DNA from: Rhodobacter sp. SY28-1
GTDB taxonomy: Bacteria; Pseudomonadota; Alphaproteobacteria; Rhodobacterales; Rhodobacteraceae
Length of the DNA stretch: 64,000 nt
NCBI RefSeq assembly: GCF_005222785.1
Contig: NZ_STGH01000001.1
Coordinates: forward strand, 248,001-312,000
Direction of reading: 5' to 3'
Part shown: positions 27,489 to 36,554 of the stretch, one piece after another
How the letters are laid out: each line of letters opens with the position of its first letter
Numbering within the stretch: the first letter of the stretch is position 1
Made by a program: the position numbers and the translations under genes
Notes under the pieces: model-generated
The model's database searches: none
The model's input: only the letters and a program-made list of their open reading frames with translations
Told to the model about the DNA's origin: nothing

Positions 27489-27597
27489 TGCTTGCTCCGG
27501 AAAGTTCGGATTTTCGGCAACCATCTGGCAAGCGGGTAAAGATTGGGTAACTTCTGTTCGCGAGAAATGGGTCTGTTGCGGCAGAAGTCGTGGATCA

Positions 27598-29484
27598 ATG
27601 CAGAACCCTCTTGCTTTCCTTTCAGCAATCCCGCCCACAAGCGAGGGGCTCAGCGCGCCCCAGCCGGTCGAACCGGGCGATGGTTCCTTTGCCGAGGCAT
27701 TCGGCGACATTGCCTCGACCCAGGATACCGGGGCTCTGGCGATTGATGCCACAGGGACGGCCTTTCCAGGTCCAATGATCTTGGCCTGGCCGTTTCCGGG
27801 GCCTGCAATACCTGCGTTGGCGACGGGGTCGGCATCTGCCGTAGACATGTCTCTTAAGACTGAGGGGGAAAACGTCGAAGCCAAGCATAGCGTTTCGGAA
27901 GCGGTTTTGGGTGATGCCGGAAGCGACCCACTCATTGCGCTGCTGACCGACGAACCGGGCACACCGCCTGGTCTTCAGCCGTCCCTAGGATCGATGGTGG
28001 CGGAGTTTGCCGTGGGTAGGGAAGTGGGGTCAGTCAGCGACAATCCTGAAGTCCTATCAGGGCGGACAAGCCCTCCTGATCTGGCCAAGGAGGGATCAAC
28101 AACGGTCGACGGCCGCCCATTGCCCGAACCTGTTTCTGGAAAGTCAGTCTCCAGTCCGGCTGCGATTGCTGCTGCGCTCATCGTGCCGACAGAAGCTTCG
28201 AAGCCGGGCAATGCCGGAGTACCGCATGACATGTCGCGGCCCCTTGGCAGCAATTCTCCGTCTGATGAGAGTTCCATTGCATGCAGGGCCAGCAACAGCC
28301 AGCTCGTCGAGGAATACGGATCGACGCCAGTGCGGCCTCAGGCGAGTTCAATCGCGGACGTTTCGGAAGCGATGGAAGGTGCAATCACGCCGGGACGCGC
28401 TCCCTCCTCCCTGGTGAATGAAGGCCTTACCGAGTTGGAGCGAAGCGACAGCCCATTTGCTGGTCACCAGCCTCCGATGGCACAATTGCATCCTTCGCTG
28501 GATTCGCCAGGCCAGGTTCAGCGCACCCAAGTGTTGTCCGTGCCCCCCCAACCACCGGTTGCGCTTCAGCATTCACCCGAAAGTAGCCGGATCCTCGCTT
28601 CGGTCCTGTCGGTTGCTTCACGAGCCGAAATCAAAGCCGAACCCGACAAGCCGACGACAAGCTTTTGGGAGCGGTTCTTCTCGACACCAGATTCGCTCAC
28701 GTCGTCGAATTCCGGATCTGCGGTTAGTGGTTTGCAGACTTCCATTGCAATCGAAGCGGGACCTGTGGTCGAAGGCGGCGCGAACGATGGCCCGGCAGTC
28801 CCGATGTTTGTTGCGTCTGCGGGCGAGAAGGAACAGCCCGATACGACCTCGACCAAAGACCGGCCCGCGGAAGGACCAAAGCTCACCGCTTCGGGATTGT
28901 CGACGAACCTTCCCGAGGTCGGGGCCAGCAATTTCAATGGGTCCGTCTCCGGCTTGTTGTTCACGCCTTGGGTCGCCGATCATCCCTCAAGCGCCGGATG
29001 GACACAGGTGGCGGAGTCTCTTGCTTTGATCTCGCCGACCCATACTCCATCGACCATGCACAGCGGGTCGAACAACGCCCATGCACTGCATATCCCACAG
29101 GTCGCGTCACAGCTCTCGGATGTGCTGGTCCGCAATTCAAGCACGATGACTGAATTGGCCCTGGCACCTGAGGAGCTTGGCCACGTCCGACTTCGGATGG
29201 AGCCCGATTCCGCAAACCCGGATCGAATGATGATAATGATCAGCGTCGAGCGGCCAGAAACGCTTGATCTTTTCCGACGGCACGCTGGCGAGCTGGTCGA
29301 CGCCCTGCGGAATGCGGGCTACTCGGGTGCCGACATCGGCTTCAGCCAGGGCGGTCGGGAGGAGAGGTCTGAACATCAGAGAGAGCCCCGCGCTCTTGGA
29401 ACAGCCCTACCTTTCGACGACGCCAACCAGGCAGAAGTAACCCCGATGCGGTCGGTTGGCGCATCTCTCGATCTCAGACTGTGA
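27598..29484 (+). CDS. fliK: Flagellar hook-length control protein FliK
   Basis: The 628-residue protein has the FliK layout: a long, poorly conserved, Pro/Ser/Thr-rich N-terminal ruler and a compact C-terminal domain. The latter reads MTELALAPEELGHVRLRMEP and then VERPETLDLFRRHAGELVDA, the Flg_hook signature. The ruler is of low complexity, and its codon use is visibly less GC-biased than that of the neighbours. The ATG at 27598 is the first that fits, but its ribosome-binding site is poor, so the exact start is uncertain. It is followed seven bases later by flgD. Confidence 0.85.
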   Translation: MQNPLAFLSAIPPTSEGLSAPQPVEPGDGSFAEAFGDIASTQDTGALAIDATGTAFPGPMILAWPFPGPAIPALATGSASAVDMSLKTEGENVEAKHSVSEAVLGDAGSDPLIALLTDEPGTPPGLQPSLGSMVAEFAVGREVGSVSDNPEVLSGRTSPPDLAKEGSTTVDGRPLPEPVSGKSVSSPAAIAAALIVPTEASKPGNAGVPHDMSRPLGSNSPSDESSIACRASNSQLVEEYGSTPVRPQASSIADVSEAMEGAITPGRAPSSLVNEGLTELERSDSPFAGHQPPMAQLHPSLDSPGQVQRTQVLSVPPQPPVALQHSPESSRILASVLSVASRAEIKAEPDKPTTSFWERFFSTPDSLTSSNSGSAVSGLQTSIAIEAGPVVEGGANDGPAVPMFVASAGEKEQPDTTSTKDRPAEGPKLTASGLSTNLPEVGASNFNGSVSGLLFTPWVADHPSSAGWTQVAESLALISPTHTPSTMHSGSNNAHALHIPQVASQLSDVLVRNSSTMTELALAPEELGHVRLRMEPDSANPDRMMIMISVERPETLDLFRRHAGELVDALRNAGYSGADIGFSQGGREERSEHQREPRALGTALPFDDANQAEVTPMRSVGASLDLRL

Positions 29485-29491
29485 GGAAAGC

Positions 29492-30148
29492 ATGGACGTC
29501 TCTTCGGTCAATCCTGTTGCGGCCTCGGCCAACAGTGCCGCCGCTCCGTCGAAGATCACTTCGGACTTCAACACCTTCCTGCGGATGCTGACGGTTCAGA
29601 TGCAGAATCAGGATCCGCTGAACCCGATTGATTCCGCCGACTATGCCGTCCAGTTGGCGACCTTTTCAGGGGTCGAGCAGCAAGTGCGCACCAACCAGTT
29701 GCTTGCCGATCTTCAAGGCAGGTTCCAGCAGCTGGGCATGGCCGAAATGGCAAGCTGGATCGGCAAGGAAGCCCGGTCGAATGCGCCGATCCTGTATGAG
29801 GGGACTCCGGTCACGCTGTCGCCCAATCCAGCCGTGGGGTCGACCCGGGCGGTGCTGGCGGTTCGGGACAGCGCTGGCAACCTTGTATCCCGGGAGGAGA
29901 TCCCCGTCAGCACCGAGCCCTACCAATGGCTTGGGGGCGGAACCGACGGCTCGCCACTTCCGCCCGGCATCTACACCATCGAACTGGAGAGTCTGAACGG
30001 CGAGACCCTGCTCGATTCCCGTCCCGTAGAGCATTACGCGCGGGTGGTGGAAGCCAAGGGCGGCAGCGCTGGCACGACGCTGGTTCTGGCTGGCGGGATC
30101 GAGGTACTTGCGACGAACGTCACGGCCCTCCGCAGCCCGACGAACTGA
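29492..30148 (+). CDS. flgD: Flagellar hook assembly scaffold FlgD
   Basis: FlgD caps the growing hook. The 218-residue protein has the diagnostic N-terminal segment FNTFLRMLTVQMQNQDPLNP, followed by DYAVQLATFSGVEQQVRTNQ, and a C-terminal FlgD Ig/tudor-like region (LAVRDSAGNLVSREEIPVS). GAGGAA precedes the ATG at 29492. It is complete and in one transcript with fliK. Confidence 0.95.
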   Translation: MDVSSVNPVAASANSAAAPSKITSDFNTFLRMLTVQMQNQDPLNPIDSADYAVQLATFSGVEQQVRTNQLLADLQGRFQQLGMAEMASWIGKEARSNAPILYEGTPVTLSPNPAVGSTRAVLAVRDSAGNLVSREEIPVSTEPYQWLGGGTDGSPLPPGIYTIELESLNGETLLDSRPVEHYARVVEAKGGSAGTTLVLAGGIEVLATNVTALRSPTN

Positions 30149-30208
30149 ACGGTAGATGCCTTCAGCGTGCAGTGTTGTCCGACCCGTTCGCCGTCGCACG
30201 CCAGCAGG

Positions 30209-30928
30209 TCAGGCTGCGGGCCCGAGCGTGACGAAAGATGCGTCCTTCAGGTAATTCTGCGTCATGTAGGTGATGAAGTTGTCGCGGAACTGCCGGGTGT
30301 GGGCATGTGCAAGTGCATCGGCCCGCGCCACATCCCGGTCACGGATCGCTGCCAGCATTTCGTCATGCTCGTCTGTCAGCAGAACTTCCTCATTTCCTTG
30401 TTCAAGATAGGCGAAATGGAGATGAAGCATCCGTCGTCCCTGGTTCAGAAGTCGTTCGTAGAACGCCGCGAGGTAAGGGTTGCGGCCCGCATGCGCGATC
30501 GACATGTGGAACGCCTTGTTCGCTTCGGACATGGCCAGATGTTCCCCTTTGTGGACGGCTGCCACAAACTCTCTCTGGCGGCGGGCGATTGTCTTGAGGT
30601 CAAGGTCGGTCCGCAACTCTGCCGCCAAGCGCGTGTTCATCCGCTGCGCGACGTCCAGGGCTTCGACGTATTTGGGGAAGCTTTGCACGTCGATTGGCGC
30701 GACCACCGTCGACCGGTTTGACAGCGTCACGACAAGGTCATCACCCGCCAGACGGATCAACGCCTCTCGCACCGGAGAGCGCGACATCGAAAAGCGCTCG
30801 GCGAGTGACGTTTCATCCAGCACCGCACCGGGTTGAAGATCGAGCGAAAGGATTTCGTCCCGCAGCGTCTCATAGGCATATCGGACGCCGGTACCCTTCA
30901 GCCGTTTTGGTTCAGACTCTTCGCGCAA
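30209..30928 (-). CDS. GntR-family regulator (FadR/FCD type)
   Basis: This is a 239-residue DNA-binding repressor. The N-terminal winged helix reads AYETLRDEILSLDLQPGAVL and then LAERFSMSRSPVREALIRLA; the C-terminal FCD helical domain includes ANKAFHMSIAHAGRNPYLA with the metal or ligand histidine. The start is set to the TTG at 30928 because AGGAGG lies six bases upstream; an earlier TTG at 30982 has no site. It diverges from the DapA-family gene and most likely controls it in response to a sugar acid. Confidence 0.85.
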   Translation of the reverse strand: MREESEPKRLKGTGVRYAYETLRDEILSLDLQPGAVLDETSLAERFSMSRSPVREALIRLAGDDLVVTLSNRSTVVAPIDVQSFPKYVEALDVAQRMNTRLAAELRTDLDLKTIARRQREFVAAVHKGEHLAMSEANKAFHMSIAHAGRNPYLAAFYERLLNQGRRMLHLHFAYLEQGNEEVLLTDEHDEMLAAIRDRDVARADALAHAHTRQFRDNFITYMTQNYLKDASFVTLGPAA

Positions 30929-30970
30929 ATCCAGCCCTCCTTCTGAACCCTGGGGCAACCTTAGACCAAA

Positions 30971-31030
30971 TGACGTCAACAAGTCGACACTGTCTATTTT
31001 TGATTTGACGTGTCGTCATCGTGTCGTCAT
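30971..31030. promoter_or_regulatory. Candidate operator cluster of the GntR regulator
   Basis: The divergent gap contains TGACGTCA (30971-30978), the dyad TGACG-TGT-CGTCA (31006-31018) and a tandem repeat GTGTCGTCAT (31010-31019 and 31021-31030). All share the half-site TGACG/CGTCA. The repeats are seen directly; assignment to the GntR protein is inferred from position. Confidence 0.5.
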
Positions 31031-31164
31031 AAGTGCAGCTATCAAAAGCCCTTCGTAGGCGTTGCGTCCGCGTCGGCCGACCGTTTGGATCACGATCTGC
31101 ACCCGCTGAAGTCCAAGCGCGGGCTTCCGCAACAGCCCGATGTCAGCGCTCGAAAAGGATCATC

Positions 31165-32049
31165 ATGCTAAAGCTTTCCGGGGTATTGCCCGCCTTGATT
31201 ACGCCCTTCAGCCCTGCGGGCGATATCGACTTTGCCGCCCTCGACCGGCACTTGCGGTCATTGCGCGCGGCGGGGGTGGCCGGATGGGTGCCTTGCGGGT
31301 CTTCTGGCGAATACAACCTGATGAGCGATGACGAGCGCGATAGCGTGCTGCAGTTCGTCAAGGACTTTGCACGCCCCGACGAACTGCTGATCGCCGGAAC
31401 TAACGCGCCTTCCACCGCCGGTGTGATCGCCAACACCTTGCGCGCAAAGGCGATGGGGTATCATGCCGTCCTGCTTGCCGTTCCGTTCTACACCAAGCCA
31501 AGCCAGGCCGAGATCGTCCAACACTTCACCAAGGTCATCGACGCCACGGACACGAACATCGTACTCTATTCCTACCCGGGTAAGGATGGGGTCGAGATCG
31601 GGTATGAGGCATTGGATGCCTTGGCCGACAATCCGCGGATCATCGGGATCAAGGAGAGTTCCGGAGTTCTTCAGCGCGCGATCGGTATCTCCACCCGATA
31701 CGCCGGGCGGATTCAGCTGGTTTCCGGCTCGGATGACATCGCTTGGGACTTCATGCAGTGGGGCGCGGACAGCTGGATCTGTGGCCCGGCCAACTGCATG
31801 GCCAAGCCGGTCTGCGAGATGGACGCGGCGTTCCGCAGGGGCGATCACGCACGCGCCAGGGAAATCATGCAGATGCTTTGGCCCGCAATGAACGTTCTGG
31901 AGTCCGGAAAGTTCGTGCAGAAGCTCAAGTATGGCTGCGAGCTTCAGGGCAATCCGGTCGGAACCTGCCGTATGCCGTTCGGCCTGCTAACGGACGAAGA
32001 AAAGGCGGAGTTCGCAGCCACGATGCAGCCGGTTCTGAATTGGAACTAG
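31165..32049 (+). CDS. Dihydrodipicolinate synthase/N-acetylneuraminate lyase family enzyme
   Basis: This is a class I aldolase or dehydratase with a TIM barrel and a Schiff-base lysine. The 294-residue protein shows GVLPALITPFSPAGDIDF, the GSSGEY substrate loop (residues 48-53), the tyrosine in YSYPGK and the lysine in IIGIKESSG. As it sits beside an oxidative sugar cluster, 2-keto-3-deoxy sugar acids are likely substrates: 2-keto-3-deoxy-L-arabonate dehydratase would complete the arabinose route. It is not close to the Azospirillum AraD sequence as I recall it, so the substrate is open. AAAAGGA lies before the ATG. Confidence 0.85.
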   Translation: MLKLSGVLPALITPFSPAGDIDFAALDRHLRSLRAAGVAGWVPCGSSGEYNLMSDDERDSVLQFVKDFARPDELLIAGTNAPSTAGVIANTLRAKAMGYHAVLLAVPFYTKPSQAEIVQHFTKVIDATDTNIVLYSYPGKDGVEIGYEALDALADNPRIIGIKESSGVLQRAIGISTRYAGRIQLVSGSDDIAWDFMQWGADSWICGPANCMAKPVCEMDAAFRRGDHARAREIMQMLWPAMNVLESGKFVQKLKYGCELQGNPVGTCRMPFGLLTDEEKAEFAATMQPVLNWN

Positions 32050-32248
32050 GGTCGGCGCCTAAAGGTGCTTGGTGCGTTCCTTCGCTCGGCGGTGCGGCGC
32101 ATTGACGTGGGCTACCAAGACAGCAAGATATCGCTCGAAGGGATCACCAGAACTTTGCCTTCGCTTCTCTGCCCGGCACTATTTCCATATTTCACCTTGG
32201 GCCGCCTGAGACCGTTCACCCGCATCAACCCTGTCCGAGGATAAAGCC

Positions 32249-32947
32249 ATGACGCAGAAGGTCTGTCTTGTTACTGGAGGAGGGCGCGGCATCGGTGCCG
32301 CCATTGCCCGCGAAATGCACGGGCGCGGGTATGCGCTTGTTCTGATGTCCCCGTCTGAGAGCTGCGAGGCTCTTGCTGCTGAACTGGGCGGCGTCGCGCA
32401 TCGCGGTGTCGCGCAAAGTGCCGATGACCTGAAGGCCGTGGTCGATCTTGCCATGTCCACTCATGGTCGGATCGATGCTGTCCTGAACCATACCGGCCAT
32501 CCGCCCAAGGGCGATCTGCTGTCCATTCCAGACGAGGGCTGGGACCTCGCGCATGACATGATCCTGACCTCCGTCATCCGGATGGCGCGTCTGGTAACCC
32601 CGATGATGGAAAGACAGAAGTCAGGGTCCATCGTCAACATCACCACCTACGCCAGCCACGAGCCGTCACTTTGGTTCCCCGCGTCGTGTACCTATCGGGC
32701 GGCTGTTTCGACGTTCACGAAGCTCTACTCCGACCGATACGGACCGGTGAACATCCGGATGAACTGCCTTGCCCCGGGCTTCACCGACAGTCTGGATGTC
32801 GCCAAGTACGGCGAACTCGCCGCACTCAAGCGCATCGGGACGGTGCAGGAACAGGCCAAGGCCGCAGCCTTCCTTCTGTCGGACGACAGCAGCTATGTGA
32901 CGGGCCAGACGCTGCGCGTCGACGGCGGACTCACGAGATCAGTCTAG
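32249..32947 (+). CDS. Short-chain dehydrogenase-like protein without catalytic lysine
   Basis: The 232-residue protein has the SDR cofactor motif TGGGRGIGAAIAREM (residues 9-23) and a C-terminal LLSDDSSYVTGQTLRVDGG typical of the family. At the YxxxK position it reads TYRAAVSTFTK: Tyr149 is present but the lysine four residues later is valine. Members with an R-A-A/G pattern at this place are known in the SDR group and may have different chemistry or no redox activity. It lies 199 bases after the DapA-family gene, in the same direction, and probably acts in sugar-acid metabolism. Confidence 0.82.
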   Translation: MTQKVCLVTGGGRGIGAAIAREMHGRGYALVLMSPSESCEALAAELGGVAHRGVAQSADDLKAVVDLAMSTHGRIDAVLNHTGHPPKGDLLSIPDEGWDLAHDMILTSVIRMARLVTPMMERQKSGSIVNITTYASHEPSLWFPASCTYRAAVSTFTKLYSDRYGPVNIRMNCLAPGFTDSLDVAKYGELAALKRIGTVQEQAKAAAFLLSDDSSYVTGQTLRVDGGLTRSV

Positions 32948-33054
32948 CCGGCAGGATTCCAGAGAGGTCATCGCAGCCAGAGACAAACGTGAGCCTACGC
33001 TCAGATTTGGCACGCATCGGACACAAACTGAGAAAGGTTTGCCGCCTTAGGTGA

Positions 33055-34077
33055 TCAGGCGGGCGTGAAGTCAAACTGCATCAGGTGTCGATAGACCTGA
33101 CCGGGGTCCAGCCGTGCTGACGGAAAGTGCGGGGTGTTCGGCGAGTTCGGGAAGCGCTGGGTCTCTGCCGCAAATCCGGCGAACTTCGGATAGCGCGCGC
33201 CGGACTTGCCCGGCGTCCCGTCGAAATGCGCCCCGGTATAGATCTGCACGCCAGGCTCGGTCGTCGAAAGCTGCATCTTTCGGCCTGAAACCGGGTCTTC
33301 GGCGCGCAGGCATCGCCGCAGGCCTTTCTCGTCGGTCGTCGAGGAAAGGCAGAAGTTGTGGTCAAATCCACCCGGACCCGGCATCTCTGCCCCGATCGGC
33401 CGGACCGTCCGGAAGTCGAACGGTGTCCCGGAGACCAGGCGCACTTCGCCGGTCGGAATCAGACGGTCATCGACCGGCAGATAGTACCCGGCATCGATCT
33501 GCAAGTGCTGGCCGAGCACGTCGCCAGAAGCATGACCGGCAAGGTTGAAATAGGCGTGGTTGACTAGGTTGACGACCGTGGGCGCGTCGGTGCGAGCTTC
33601 CAGTTCGATTGTCAGCCCCAGGCCCTCGACCCGGTAGGTCACACGCGCGGTCATCACGCCCGGATAGCCCATCTCGCCATCCGGCGACGAGGTTTCCAGG
33701 GTGACATGGCTGTCGGAATGGTCGACGATCGTCCAGTGCTTCGTGTCCAGTCCTGATCGGCCGCCGTGCAGATGCTGCTGTCCCTCATTGCGGTCAACTT
33801 GGACCGTGCGCCCGTCCAGGCTGAAACGACCGTCAGCAATGCGGTTCGAATACCGGCCGCACGTCGCCCCAAGATAGCCACCTCGACCTTGCCAATCGGT
33901 CAGAGTGTCAAAGCCGAGGACAATGTCCGCCAGCTTGCCATCGCGGTCCGGCACCCAAAGTGCCGCCAATCTTGCGCCGTTGGTCAGGATTTCAGCCTGA
34001 AGCCCCCGTTCGCCGGAAAGGGTGACCCGCCGGACATCCTGCCCATCTAGCTGCCCGACTGTGACAAGCCCTGCCAT
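33055..34077 (-). CDS. galM: Aldose 1-epimerase (mutarotase)
   Basis: GalM interconverts alpha and beta anomers of aldoses, supplying the anomer used by sugar 1-dehydrogenase. The 340-residue protein has the family segments NRIADGRFSLDGRTVQVDRN, the catalytic histidine regions QQHLHGG and VNLVNHAYFNLAG, and the catalytic glutamate near the C-terminus. It is the last gene of the chvE-ggu operon. The stop of the aldehyde dehydrogenase (34080) lies two bases before the chosen ATG; a TTG two codons earlier is possible. Confidence 0.93.
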   Translation of the reverse strand: MAGLVTVGQLDGQDVRRVTLSGERGLQAEILTNGARLAALWVPDRDGKLADIVLGFDTLTDWQGRGGYLGATCGRYSNRIADGRFSLDGRTVQVDRNEGQQHLHGGRSGLDTKHWTIVDHSDSHVTLETSSPDGEMGYPGVMTARVTYRVEGLGLTIELEARTDAPTVVNLVNHAYFNLAGHASGDVLGQHLQIDAGYYLPVDDRLIPTGEVRLVSGTPFDFRTVRPIGAEMPGPGGFDHNFCLSSTTDEKGLRRCLRAEDPVSGRKMQLSTTEPGVQIYTGAHFDGTPGKSGARYPKFAGFAAETQRFPNSPNTPHFPSARLDPGQVYRHLMQFDFTPA

Positions 34078-34079
34078 GA

Positions 34080-35588
34080 TCAAGCCAACCAGTTCCGCGG
34101 CAGCAGTTCATCCGGCATGTTCTGATAGGCCACGGGCCGCAACCAGCGGCGAATGGACAGCGTCCCCACCGAGGTCGCCCCGAAGTTGGTTGATGCAGGA
34201 TAGGGGCCACCATGGACCTGTGCATCGACGACTTCGACCCCGGTCGGGAAACCGTTGGCCAGAACCCGACCGGCCTTGCGCTCCAGAAGCGGCATCAGCA
34301 GGCGTGCAAGATCCATGTCCTCTGCTTCCAGATGCAGGGTGCAGGTCAGCTGGCCCTCCAGGCTGCGGGCAATGGCCTGCATCTCGCTGGCATGACGCAC
34401 ACGGACAATCAGCCCAAGCGGACCGAACACCTCTTCGGCAAGATTGTGGTCAGCCAGCCAATCAGCCCCCGAGACCTCGAAGAGATAGGGTGTCGCATTT
34501 CGCAGGTCGCAGGTACTGGTCAGCACCGACCGGACCCCGGACCCACGGGCAACGCGGTCCCGACCCGCCCGGAACGCCTCGGCTATCCCGTCGGTCAGCA
34601 TGGTCTGCGGACCCACCGCACCAACAGCCGCCTTCGCGGCCTCGACGAAGGCATCGGCGTCCGGACCATCAATGACGACGGCGATTCCGGGGTTGGTGCA
34701 GAACTGGCCGGCACCAAGGGTCAACGATCCGGCCCATCCCTTGGCGATTGCCTCGCCGCGCGCGGCAAGTGCGGCAGGCAGCAGGAACATCGGGTTGACC
34801 GATCCAAGTTCGCCGAAGAACGGGATCGGCTCGGGGCGCGCGGCACACAGGTTGAACAGAGCGCGTCCCCCGGCAAGCGAGCCGGTAAAGCCGACCGCCT
34901 TGATGAAGGGGTTCTGCACCAGCGCCTCGCCCACATCGCGCTTGCCACCTTGGACAAGGCTGAACGTGCCTGCCGGACTGCCCGTCGCCTTGATTGCCGC
35001 ATCAATGGCCTGGGCGACAACCTCTCCCGTCCCCGGATGGGCAGAATGGCCTTTGACGACCACCGGGCAGCCCGCGGCCAGGGCCGATGCCGTGTCCCCG
35101 CCGGCGACCGAGAAGGCAAGCGGGAAGTTTGACGCGCCGAAAACCGCAACAGGACCGACCGGGCGCTGGATCATCTTCAGGTCGGGGCGCGGGGCGGGTT
35201 GCCGCTCCGGAAGCGCCGGATCATGCCGCCGGTCAAGCCAGCCACCGGCCTGAATATGCGTAGCGAAAAGGCGCAGCTGCCCGACGGTCCGGCCCCGCTC
35301 ACCATCCAGGCGCGCGGCGGGAAGGCCGGTTTCCTGCGTGCCGATTTCGGTGATCTCGGCCCCTCTGGCCTCGATTTCATCCGCGATGCGGTTCAGGAAC
35401 GCCGCGCGCTCGCAGTTCGAGGTGGTCGAATATGCGGGGAATGCTGCTTCTGCCGCTTCGCAAGCCGCGTCGACATGCGACGGGGTCCCGGCTGAAAAGG
35501 TGCGTGCAGGACCATGGGCTGGCGAAGATTGAAAGCTTTGGGCCGAACCAAGCCATTCGCCAGCAATGAGGTGTTTTCCGGTCAGCAT
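34080..35588 (-). CDS. Aldehyde dehydrogenase, 2-oxoglutarate semialdehyde type
   Basis: The 502-residue NAD(P)-dependent enzyme belongs to the AraE/KdgSADH group that oxidises 2-oxoglutarate semialdehyde to 2-oxoglutarate, the last step of oxidative pentose and sugar-acid routes. The catalytic cysteine is in LGAGQFCTNPG, the general-base glutamate in IPFFGELGSVNP, and the cofactor segment is VFGASNFPLAFSVAGGDTAS. Enzymes of this type also accept other short aldehydes, so the name rests partly on its position between sugar dehydrogenase and mutarotase genes. Confidence 0.88.
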   Translation of the reverse strand: MLTGKHLIAGEWLGSAQSFQSSPAHGPARTFSAGTPSHVDAACEAAEAAFPAYSTTSNCERAAFLNRIADEIEARGAEITEIGTQETGLPAARLDGERGRTVGQLRLFATHIQAGGWLDRRHDPALPERQPAPRPDLKMIQRPVGPVAVFGASNFPLAFSVAGGDTASALAAGCPVVVKGHSAHPGTGEVVAQAIDAAIKATGSPAGTFSLVQGGKRDVGEALVQNPFIKAVGFTGSLAGGRALFNLCAARPEPIPFFGELGSVNPMFLLPAALAARGEAIAKGWAGSLTLGAGQFCTNPGIAVVIDGPDADAFVEAAKAAVGAVGPQTMLTDGIAEAFRAGRDRVARGSGVRSVLTSTCDLRNATPYLFEVSGADWLADHNLAEEVFGPLGLIVRVRHASEMQAIARSLEGQLTCTLHLEAEDMDLARLLMPLLERKAGRVLANGFPTGVEVVDAQVHGGPYPASTNFGATSVGTLSIRRWLRPVAYQNMPDELLPRNWLA

Positions 35589-35630
35589 GGGGTGTCTTTC
35601 CTGAATGGGCGCTACACGCGCCGTCTTGGG

Positions 35631-36554
35631 TCAGAAATGAAAGGCTGCAGTCGTAATGCGTGAGCCCAGGGTCAGCGCATCCGCAACGTGGACCATGGGC
35701 GACAGATCAACATCGGACGCACGGACGCGAACCAGTTCGGCCATGCGGGCATAAAGGGACGGGTACTCACCCATGATCGAATTCTCGCCCGCCGTGGCTT
35801 CACCGTTGATTTCAAGGACATTCCCGCCCATGCGAAGGGCGAGCTCGCCCTTGTCAGTGCTGACGGCGATATCCCAGGTCTGGGGCCCTTCCTGCCGCCA
35901 ATCGAAATCTGCAGTAACGTTGCCGCTGAAGGTCAGCTGTGCCGCGATAGGTGTCTGGCGGTTCTCGGGAAACTCCAGCCGAGCCTTGGTCAGGTGGACA
36001 GGCTGCGGCAGGATCTCGGTCAGAATTGACAGCGCGTTGATGCCTGGATCGAAGACCCCCATTCCACCTGGCTCGAAGACCCAGTCTTGGCCTGGGTGCC
36101 ATTTCCGCACATCCTCGCGCCAGGTTATGTGGGCCTGCTTCACGGTCGCACCCCGCAGCCAGGCCTTTGCCGGGGCGACGGCATGCGCCATCCGGCTGTG
36201 CCAGGTGGCAAACAGGGACAGTCCGCTCTGGCTGGCGATCGCCTGCAACTCATGAACTTCGGCCAAAGTGGCTCCGGGCGGCTTTTCAAGGATCACATGT
36301 CGCCCGGCCAACAGGGCCGCCTTTGCGTAGTCAAAGCGCGGAACCGGCGGCATGCACAGCGAGACGACCGGGATGTCGGAACGCTCCGCCAGAAAGGCCG
36401 CGAAGTCGGTAAAGGCAGGCACCCCAGACACGCTGCCCTTGCGGCTTACGGTCGCCGCAAGCTCCCAGTCGGCGCTGGCCGCAATCGCGGGGACATGCTG
36501 GTCGAGGGCGATCTTGCCGATCCCGACAAGCGCGACCTTGGTCTTCCCGGCCAT
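35631..36554 (-). CDS. L-arabinose/D-galactose 1-dehydrogenase (Gfo/Idh family)
   Basis: This enzyme oxidises the sugar C1 to the lactone. The 307-residue protein starts VALVGIGKIALDQHVPAI (Rossmann fold) and has LEKPPGATLAEV with the catalytic lysine, then FATWHSRMAHAV, WHPGQDWVFEPGGMGVFDPG and INALSILTEILP. These segments match the Azospirillum L-arabinose 1-dehydrogenase closely from memory. Its start shares one base with the dehydratase stop (TGATG at 36552-36556). Confidence 0.9.
   Translation of the reverse strand: MAGKTKVALVGIGKIALDQHVPAIAASADWELAATVSRKGSVSGVPAFTDFAAFLAERSDIPVVSLCMPPVPRFDYAKAALLAGRHVILEKPPGATLAEVHELQAIASQSGLSLFATWHSRMAHAVAPAKAWLRGATVKQAHITWREDVRKWHPGQDWVFEPGGMGVFDPGINALSILTEILPQPVHLTKARLEFPENRQTPIAAQLTFSGNVTADFDWRQEGPQTWDIAVSTDKGELALRMGGNVLEINGEATAGENSIMGEYPSLYARMAELVRVRASDVDLSPMVHVADALTLGSRITTAAFHF

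Noticed and set aside
27489-27597. Sigma-54 promoter for fliK or the rod-binding gene
   Set aside because: TGGCAAG is present, but no GC element sits at the needed spacing.
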